The translations under genes were made by a program, and so were the position numbers. Positions 7,511-13,091 of a DNA stretch of 14,133 nucleotides are shown here, in pieces. The DNA is from Deltaproteobacteria bacterium. Its GTDB lineage: Bacteria > Desulfobacterota > DSM-4660 > Desulfatiglandales > Desulfatiglandaceae. The stretch is taken from NCBI GenBank assembly GCA_018644785.1, contig JABGPV010000132.1:1-14133 (forward strand), given 5' to 3'. Positions within the stretch are counted from its first letter, which is position 1. Every line of letters starts with the position of its first letter. The notes beneath the pieces were generated by a model that worked only from the letters and a program-made list of their open reading frames with translations, made no database searches and was not told the origin of the DNA.

Positions 7511-8271
7511 GCACTACAGGATTTGACTTAAAAGGCAAACGCGCCCTGATCTGCGGGGCAAGTGGTGGAATCGGCCAGGCCTGCGCCCGATTGCTGGCCC
7601 AGACAGGCGCCCGGCTTTTTATCTCCGGGACCCAGGACGCAAAGCTGGGCCCATTGAGTGCAGAGCTGTCCGGCCTGGGCGCCCAATGCGCCCCCCTGGC
7701 CATGAACCTTACCGAGGAGGGTGAGCCCGAGCGACTTGTGGCCGCAGCCGAAGCTGAAATGGGAGGGCTGGACATTCTGGTCAATGCCATGGGCATCAAC
7801 CGGCCCCAACCCGCTCTGGAAGTGACGGGTGAGAACTGGGACGCGGTCCTGGACATCAATCTGCGCTCTTTGTTCTTTGCCTGCCAGGCTGCGGGGCGCC
7901 GCATGGTGGCCCAGGGTTATGGGCGCATCGTCAACATCTCGTCCCAGACGGGCACGGTGGCCATCCCTTTGAGGGCGGCCTATTGTGCCAGCAAAGCCGG
8001 CGTGGACCAGTTGACCAAGGAACTGGCGCTTGAGTGGGCCCCCAAGGGAGTGACCGTTAACGCGGTAGCGCCCACCTTTGTTGAAACGCCTTTTGTGGTA
8101 GAGATGTTTAAGGACCCGGATTTTAAGAAATTCGTTCTGGATTCCATTCCGGTGGGCCGTATGGCCACTCCGGAGGAGATAGCGCACGCGGTGCTGTACC
8201 TGGCCTCGGATCAGGCGGCAATCGTTACCGGCCATGTGTTGCTGGTGGACGGTGGTTGGACCATCAAGTAG
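7507..8271 (+). CDS. Short-chain dehydrogenase/reductase (SDR) family oxidoreductase
   Basis: This is a classical 254-residue SDR. The nucleotide-binding glycine motif is G17-A-S-G-G21-I-G23, with Cys16 in place of the common Thr. NAMG follows at 93-96, the structural Asn is N118, and the catalytic triad is Ser146, Tyr159 and Lys163 (YCASK). The C-terminus 'ASDQAAIVTGHVLLVDGGW' is typical of the FabG/gluconate 5-dehydrogenase-like group. It starts with ATGA overlapping the end of the HisD-like gene, so the two are translationally coupled and probably act on the same substrate pool. A plausible role is interconversion of a hydroxyl and keto group, perhaps epimerising the substrate before the HisD-like enzyme, as the hps SDRs do for dihydroxypropanesulfonate enantiomers. 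The substrate is not readable from sequence. It ends 12 bases before the convergent LacI regulator's stop. Confidence 0.92.
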   Translation: MSTTGFDLKGKRALICGASGGIGQACARLLAQTGARLFISGTQDAKLGPLSAELSGLGAQCAPLAMNLTEEGEPERLVAAAEAEMGGLDILVNAMGINRPQPALEVTGENWDAVLDINLRSLFFACQAAGRRMVAQGYGRIVNISSQTGTVAIPLRAAYCASKAGVDQLTKELALEWAPKGVTVNAVAPTFVETPFVVEMFKDPDFKKFVLDSIPVGRMATPEEIAHAVLYLASDQAAIVTGHVLLVDGGWTIK

Positions 8272-8281
8272 GCGGTACCGC
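8272..8281. other. Short palindrome between convergent stops
   Basis: GCGGTACCGC, a perfect 10-bp palindrome, fills nearly all of the 12 bases between the SDR stop and the stop of the minus-strand LacI gene. It has no T-tract on either strand, so a bidirectional terminator role is possible but unproven. Confidence 0.3.
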
Positions 8282-8283
8282 TG

Positions 8284-9324
8284 TCAGCGCATATATCCCT
8301 TCTGGTGGAAGCCGCAGGACTTTCGAAGTACCAGTTTGGGCTCCATAATGACTTGGTTCACCATATGGGAGCCCTCCCCTTCAATTTTGTTTATCAGCGT
8401 TTCCGTCCCTGTGGTGCCCATTTGGTGGATATTTTGGGTGATCGTAGTGAGATCCACACCCATCAGAGATGTCATTTGGATATTGTCCACCCCTATCAAT
8501 GAAATATCTTCCGGAATCCGCAGTTTTTCGCTCAGAATCGCCTCACGAACGCCAATGGCCATATTGTCGTCTTGGGCAAAAAAAGCGGTTGGGTGGTTTT
8601 TGTTTGCGATGAGTTTTTTTGTGGCTTTGTAGGCATGTTGTCGCACGTAGCTGCACTCCACCACCAATTTGGGATCTTCATGCAGGCCAAAATCCTTAAT
8701 AGCTTTCATGGAGCCTTTGGTTCTCAAGAATGCGGTCGACACGTTCAAAGCCCCGGCAATAATGGCAATTCGGACATGCCCCAACCGGTAAAAATGCTCC
8801 ATGCCTTTATACCCGCAGGAGAAGTTTTCCAGCACAACGTAATCCATTTTGTTTATGAGCGTTGGATCCAAAGAGAGCCGGTTTACCAAAACAAATGGAA
8901 AGCGATCTTCTATGAGCGGTATAATATTTGGATCATCGATAGTTGCCGTAGAAATAATGACACCGTCAACACCTCTGGCCCGCAGATTATCAATGCAGCC
9001 TTTTTCCTTTTCCTGATTGCCCCCCGTGTTGTAAATCAGGACGTTATAACCCAGTTCGGCAGCCCTCTCTTCTATTCCCAGCGCCAATTCCGCATAGAAC
9101 GGGTCCGCAATATTTTCAATGACCAGGGCGATCGTATTACTTCGTTTACCGATCAGGGTTTTTGCCACATAACTGGGATGGTATTTGAGCTTTTCCGCTA
9201 TCTTAAGAACTCTTTCCCTTGTTTTTGCACTCACACCAGGGCGATTATTGAGGGCCATAGAGACAGCCGTTGTCGATATTTTGGCCATCCGGGCGATGTC
9301 TTTAATGGTTGCTTTGCGCTTCAT
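8284..9324 (-). CDS. LacI-family transcriptional regulator (second, convergent)
   Basis: This is a 346-residue LacI/GalR-type regulator. The DNA-binding head (residues 5-55) reads 'TIKDIARMAKISTTAVSMALNN', with hinge 'LKYHPSYVAKTLIGK'. The effector domain (about 60-335) contains 'TIALVIENIADPFYAEL', 'AFFAQDDNMAIGVREAI' and 'IPEDISLIGVDNI'. The C-terminal CGFHQKGYMR motif mirrors CGFNQKGYVR in the operon regulator at 4383-5441, so they are clearly related although their recognition helices differ. ATG 9324 is the natural start, giving Met-Lys-Arg-Lys before the helix-turn-helix. The gene lies downstream of the aminotransferase on the same strand with a 215-base gap, so it may be co-transcribed or have its own promoter near the 14-bp palindrome at 9370-9383. 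It may control the aminotransferase/AOR side of the locus; the effector is unknown. Confidence 0.92.
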   Translation of the reverse strand: MKRKATIKDIARMAKISTTAVSMALNNRPGVSAKTRERVLKIAEKLKYHPSYVAKTLIGKRSNTIALVIENIADPFYAELALGIEERAAELGYNVLIYNTGGNQEKEKGCIDNLRARGVDGVIISTATIDDPNIIPLIEDRFPFVLVNRLSLDPTLINKMDYVVLENFSCGYKGMEHFYRLGHVRIAIIAGALNVSTAFLRTKGSMKAIKDFGLHEDPKLVVECSYVRQHAYKATKKLIANKNHPTAFFAQDDNMAIGVREAILSEKLRIPEDISLIGVDNIQMTSLMGVDLTTITQNIHQMGTTGTETLINKIEGEGSHMVNQVIMEPKLVLRKSCGFHQKGYMR

Positions 9325-9369
9325 GGGGAAGTCGTATCACCCTCTCAAATAAACCCGTATGTTTCCGAA

Positions 9370-9383
9370 ATTAAATGTTTAAT
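9370..9383. promoter_or_regulatory. Candidate operator upstream of the second LacI gene
   Basis: ATTAAATGTTTAAT is an inverted repeat with perfect 6-bp arms around TG, 46 bases upstream of the minus-strand LacI start. Its core TTAAATGTTTAA resembles TAAAACGTTTTA at the other regulator's promoter, but lacks the central CG. Autoregulation is a guess. Confidence 0.35.
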
Positions 9384-9414
9384 GCGTCCAAGTCTGCACC
9401 CTAAGAATCCCCGC

Positions 9415-9460
9415 AAAAAAAGATCTGCCGCCCTGTTTGTATTGCGCCTATACAAGGGGC
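9415..9460 (-). terminator. Weak candidate terminator after the aminotransferase
   Basis: On the minus strand, GCCC (9460-9457) and TTGTAT (9455-9450) pair with ATACAA (9442-9437) and GGGC (9433-9430), and seven Ts follow (9421-9415). The T-run is about 8 bases from the stem base and the stem has an internal mismatch, so termination would be inefficient, allowing some read-through into the LacI gene. Confidence 0.3.
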
Positions 9461-9539
9461 ACCGCTCTCTGTGTTCCTCGGCACGTTAGGTATGGGCTCA
9501 GGACGGTACTGAAGGCTCCCGGTGGGACTGGATAGCGGG

Positions 9540-10805
9540 TTATTTGCAGATGCTCGTCAGACCGTCCTCCATAATGGCCAGACCTTTTTCCAATTGATCG
9601 TCCGTGATCACAAACGGGATCAAGGTCCGGATGATATTGCCAAAGGTGCCGCAACTGAGAATGATCAGTCCGTTTTCATGGCAGTAGTTTACCAATTGCC
9701 CGGCTTCTTCCGCAGCAGGTTCACCTTTGGGCCCCTTTACGAGGGCAAGCCCGAGCATGGCGCCGAGGCCCCTGATTTCACCGGCCAGATCAAATTTCTT
9801 CTGCCATTTCTCAAAACGATCACGCAGCTTTTTTCCCAAGGCTATGGATTTATCCAGCATCTTCTCTGATTCAAAAACCTCCATAAAGGCAAGGGCTGCA
9901 GCACAGGCCACGGGGTTCCCCCCGTAAGTTCCACCGAGCCCCCAGGGATGCACGCAATCCATAATTTTGGCCTTACCCACCACCGCGGACAGCGGCATGC
10001 CCGCAGCCAGGCTTTTGCCCACCGTCATGATATCCGGCTCGACGCCCCAGTGCTCAATGGCAAACATCTTGCCGGTGCGGCCCAAACCGCTCTGGATTTC
10101 ATCTGCCACAAATAGAATCCCGTTATCGTGACATATCTTCACCAGCTCTTGAAAATAGTCCGGGGGCGGGGCAATAAACCCCCCTTCCCCTTGAACCGGT
10201 TCAGCCACCACCGCAGCGACCGCTTCAGGGTTCACGTACTTCACAAAGAAGTCATGCAATTTTTCAGGACCGGCAACATCACCGAAGGGCATGCGATATA
10301 TTTCCGGCGCAAAGGGACCGAACCCAAATTTATAAGGCTTCATTTTACTGGTCATGCTCATGGTGAGCAGCGTTCGGCCGTGGTAACCATTCTCAAAAAC
10401 GATTATTGCCGGCCGCTTGGTGTAGTACCGGGCGATCTTTACGGCGTTCTCCACAGCTTCGGCGCCACTGCTAAACAAAACGACCTTTTTCAGGAACTCT
10501 CCGGGGGTGATTTGGCATAACTTCTCCGCAAGCGCGATCGCGGGCGGATACTGGTTAATCATTATGCAGCAATGGGTCATTTTTTCAGCTTGGCTTTTAA
10601 TGGCAGCCACAATTTTGGGGTGGCTGTGCCCGACACTCATGGCACCGATGCCACCTGCGAAATCGATGTATTCCCGTCCCTCTACATCACGTAGAATGGC
10701 GCCCTGGCCCGATTCGATAAATTTCGTCGAAACACAGCCTAAACCACTGGAAAAATACTGAGAACGAAGTTCGCCAAGTTGCGAATTCGATAGAACTTTC
10801 ATCAT
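9540..10805 (-). CDS. Class III PLP-dependent aminotransferase, 4-aminobutyrate transaminase-like
   Basis: This 421-residue fold-type I, class III (omega) aminotransferase transfers an amino group, usually from a terminal amine, to 2-oxoglutarate or pyruvate, leaving an aldehyde or ketone. PLP-site residues visible are S113-G-A115 (phosphate binding), Y141-H-G143 (ring stacking), Asp235 in 'FVADEIQSG' (pyridine N contact), Lys264 in 'TVGKSLAAGMPLSAV' (Schiff base) and Thr293 in 'GGTYGGNP'. 'AEPVQGEGG' (201-209) and Arg393 near the end fit the GABA transaminase group. Length is normal. Two adjacent ATGs (10805, 10802) are possible starts; AAAGGGGG upstream is better spaced for 10802. It is divergent from the AOR-family gene, suggesting the aldehyde it makes is oxidised there. 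The true amine is unknown; beta-alanine, GABA and other omega-amines are all open. Confidence 0.9.
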   Translation of the reverse strand: MMKVLSNSQLGELRSQYFSSGLGCVSTKFIESGQGAILRDVEGREYIDFAGGIGAMSVGHSHPKIVAAIKSQAEKMTHCCIMINQYPPAIALAEKLCQITPGEFLKKVVLFSSGAEAVENAVKIARYYTKRPAIIVFENGYHGRTLLTMSMTSKMKPYKFGFGPFAPEIYRMPFGDVAGPEKLHDFFVKYVNPEAVAAVVAEPVQGEGGFIAPPPDYFQELVKICHDNGILFVADEIQSGLGRTGKMFAIEHWGVEPDIMTVGKSLAAGMPLSAVVGKAKIMDCVHPWGLGGTYGGNPVACAAALAFMEVFESEKMLDKSIALGKKLRDRFEKWQKKFDLAGEIRGLGAMLGLALVKGPKGEPAAEEAGQLVNYCHENGLIILSCGTFGNIIRTLIPFVITDDQLEKGLAIMEDGLTSICK

Positions 10806-10929
10806 CTTATCCCCCTTTCATGACGCGGGTTTTCATGCCTCCTGGAAATGAACATAACCACGCACAGAGACTGATTTTTAAAATACAGACTAGTCATTAT
10901 GGTCATCTTAATTATGTGATTCTTAAAAA

Positions 10930-10958
10930 ACTAAACATCATTTCTTAATTCCTGTCAA
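10930..10958 (-). promoter_or_regulatory. Candidate sigma-70 promoter for the aminotransferase
   Basis: On the minus strand a perfect TTGACA (10958-10953) is followed after exactly 17 bases by TTTAGT (10935-10930), a 4-of-6 match to the -10 consensus. The leader would be about 120 bases. An inverted repeat with 7-bp arms overlaps the -35 box. Confidence 0.5.
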
Positions 10959-10963
10959 GAAAT
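10940..10963. repeat. Inverted repeat over the aminotransferase -35 box
   Basis: ATTTCTT (10940-10946) and AAGAAAT (10957-10963) are perfect 7-bp arms with a 10-base spacer, roughly two helical turns between the outer ends. The arrangement suits a dimeric regulator. Which protein would bind is not evident; it does not resemble the CG-centred LacI-type sites. Confidence 0.4.
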
Positions 10964-11181
10964 AAATGGACATTTTCATATTTTTTTCTTAATCGATTCA
11001 GTTAGCTTCACATTAAATCGAAGACAATGACGCTAACAATAAAACTGCATAGAAGCGGGATGGATCAATGGATCTATTTAATTATAACATAAAGTCGAAC
11101 ACTTAATTCACTTATCATGCCTGAGTTCAAGCGGTGGCAATATCAATCCTTTTAAGGAAGCACGGTGCCCCAATTTTTTTC

Positions 11182-11211
11182 TTGACAACCATAAATCGTG
11201 AAGATTAAACT
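11182..11211 (+). promoter_or_regulatory. Candidate promoter of the AOR-IlvD-like operon
   Basis: A perfect -35 TTGACA (11182-11187) precedes TAAACT (11206-11211; 18-base spacing, 4 of 6 consensus) or TTAAAC (11205-11210; 17-base spacing). The transcription start would lie near 11218, within the adjacent operator-like sequence, leaving a leader of about 75 bases. Confidence 0.55.
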
Positions 11212-11224
11212 TTAACGTAAAAGT
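11209..11224. promoter_or_regulatory. LacI-type operator at the AOR promoter
   Basis: ACTTTAACGTAAAAGT is a 16-bp palindrome with 7 of 8 pairs symmetric around a central CG, the LacI-family signature. It overlaps the -10 box and predicted start of the AOR promoter, a position that would repress transcription. One of the two LacI-family proteins in the window is the likely binder. Confidence 0.5.
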
Positions 11225-11291
11225 CATTGATGTTGGGAGACGGGTTCAAACCTGGCCCGGAATTACCAGCCGTCTTTAGGGAGGAGCCACC

Positions 11292-13055
11292 ATGTACGGA
11301 TTTTATGGCAGGATACTTCGAATTGATCTGTCAGAAAAAAGTTATGAAATCAAGGAAGTGGAAGAAAGGATTTACCATCGGTATCTAGGGGGGAAGGGGC
11401 TCGCCTCTCATCTTCTTTTCGAACTCAACCCAACCGGTGTGGACCCTTTGCACCCCGACAATTGCCTGATCTTTGCCGGCGGACCGGTGACGGACAGCAA
11501 GATCTGGGGATCTTGCCGTTACGGTGTCTTCACGAAATCACCGCAAACAGGGTTTTACTCGGAATCATACTCGGGCGGCAAAGTTCCCGAGGCGATTGAT
11601 GCCACAGGTTATGATGCCATTGTGCTGCATGGGAAGAGCAGCGAACCGGTGGTCGTTGATATCCGTCCTGATGACGTTTTTTTCCATGAAGCGGGTGACT
11701 TATGGGGAAAAGAAACATATGAAACGGAAAAAGAGGCTGTAAAGCGTTTCTGTCAAAAGGAGAAGGGATATCACAGGGTCGGCGCTGTGGTTATTGGGCC
11801 CGCCGCCGAAAACCTGATTCGTTTCGGCGTCATCAAGAACGATCTATGGCGAAGTGCGGGTCGGACCGGCGTTGGCACGGTATTGGGGGCAAAAAAGGTC
11901 AAAGCCGTTGTTTTTCAAGGTGACCGCAAGCGTTCGCTTGCTGACGAAGGCGCCGTGGGAAATCTTGTGAAGAGATTTGCCGCCATATCAAAGGAGAACC
12001 CCGGGGTGAACGCCTACAAGACCATGGGCACCTCCCAGTTGGTCAAGGTCCTGAACGGTGCCAATGCCTTTCCGACGCGCTATTGGTCAGAGGGAAAATA
12101 CGAAAAATGGGAAAGTATCAGTTCGGATGCGCTCCATTCGCGTTGCCATGTGACCCCGAACGCCTGTTTGCGGTGTTTTATGGCATGCGGCCGGATGACG
12201 ACCGTCAAAGAGGGGCGCCATGCGGGACTCAAGCTCGAAGGGCCTGAGTATGAAACGATTTATGCCTTCGGCGGCTTGTGTGAAATAGACAGCATTGAGG
12301 AGATTATCTATCTCAATGATATCTGTGATCGCCTGGGCATGGATACCATTACGGCAGGCAACCTGTGCGCATTCACTATCGAAGCCTCAAAGCGAGGGAA
12401 AATCGACTATGCCATCGATTATGGGGAAGTGGACACAATAGCGGGCCTGCTGGGTCAGATTGCACAAAGAGAGGGCATCGGCGATGTTCTTGCTGAGGGC
12501 ATAAGACATGCCGCCAAGGAATGGGACCTTGAAGATATTGCGGTCCACGTCAAAGGGATGGAGCCAGCCGGGTATGACCCCCGGGTGCTCAAGGGAATGG
12601 GTCTGGCCTACGCCACATCCGACCGGGGAGCATGCCACCTGAGGGCAACCTTTTATAAGCCGGAACTGACGGGAATGATCGCCCCGGATCAAATTGAGGG
12701 GAAGGCCGAGCTCTTTATAGACTTTGAAGATCGGCTGACGATTTTCGATACCTTCATTTTCTGTCGCTTTTACCGGGACCTTTACACGTGGGACGTGTTG
12801 AGCGAAATCCTGCAAGGGGTCACCGGAATCCAAAACAATAAAGATGACCTGCGCAAACGAGCGGCTGACATATCCACGCTCATCCGACGGTTTAACTTGC
12901 GGGAGGGACTGACTCCGGAAGATGACTGGCTCCCTAAGAAACTTTTTCAGAAGATGGAAAAGACAGGCCACGTGATTAGTGACGAAGAACTGGAATATAT
13001 GCGAAAAGACTACTATCGGCTACGCGGCTGGAACCAATTGGGAATCCCCGACTAA
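11292..13055 (+). CDS. Aldehyde:ferredoxin oxidoreductase (AOR) family tungsten/molybdenum enzyme
   Basis: This 587-residue protein is of the AOR family, which holds a bis-pyranopterin W (or Mo) cofactor and a [4Fe-4S] cluster and typically oxidises aldehydes to acids with ferredoxin. The N-terminal cofactor domain shows 'YLGGKGLASHLL' (31-42), 'GSCRYGVFTKSPQTGFYSE' (73-91) and 'RTGVGTVLGAKKVKAV' (191-206). The cluster cysteines are Cys292, Cys295 and Cys299 (CLRCFMAC), with Cys491 (FCRF) as the fourth. 'AYATSDRGACHLRAT' (439-453) includes His449, which corresponds to the active-site His. Length is family-typical. A strong ribosome site AGGGAGGAG lies just before ATG 11292. No ferredoxin, NADH subunit or pterin-synthesis gene is in view. 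Family members act on widely different substrates (aliphatic, aromatic or sugar aldehydes; some reduce benzoyl-CoA), so the substrate is open. The IlvD-like gene follows after 36 bases. Confidence 0.92.
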   Translation: MYGFYGRILRIDLSEKSYEIKEVEERIYHRYLGGKGLASHLLFELNPTGVDPLHPDNCLIFAGGPVTDSKIWGSCRYGVFTKSPQTGFYSESYSGGKVPEAIDATGYDAIVLHGKSSEPVVVDIRPDDVFFHEAGDLWGKETYETEKEAVKRFCQKEKGYHRVGAVVIGPAAENLIRFGVIKNDLWRSAGRTGVGTVLGAKKVKAVVFQGDRKRSLADEGAVGNLVKRFAAISKENPGVNAYKTMGTSQLVKVLNGANAFPTRYWSEGKYEKWESISSDALHSRCHVTPNACLRCFMACGRMTTVKEGRHAGLKLEGPEYETIYAFGGLCEIDSIEEIIYLNDICDRLGMDTITAGNLCAFTIEASKRGKIDYAIDYGEVDTIAGLLGQIAQREGIGDVLAEGIRHAAKEWDLEDIAVHVKGMEPAGYDPRVLKGMGLAYATSDRGACHLRATFYKPELTGMIAPDQIEGKAELFIDFEDRLTIFDTFIFCRFYRDLYTWDVLSEILQGVTGIQNNKDDLRKRAADISTLIRRFNLREGLTPEDDWLPKKLFQKMEKTGHVISDEELEYMRKDYYRLRGWNQLGIPD

Positions 13056-13091
13056 GCTTTCGAACCCATAGAAACATCTGAGAGAACAGAC

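Larger units (their letters stand above)
10806..11291. other. Divergent AT-rich control region (486 bp, no gene seen)
   Basis: This gap between the minus-strand aminotransferase and the plus-strand AOR-family gene contains no supportable ORF. Besides the promoters and operators listed separately, it holds inverted hexamers GTTAGC (11001-11006) and GCTAAC (11032-11037), a direct repeat ATGGATC (11060-11066 and 11068-11074), and a short inverted repeat TCCTT-TT-AAGGA (11147-11158). None of these matches a site I can name. Confidence 0.6.

Noticed and set aside
11001..11037. GTTAGC ... GCTAAC pair in the divergent region as a second attC site
   Set aside because: The boxes point the wrong way round (attC needs AAC first and GTT last on either strand) and there is no inner paired arm.
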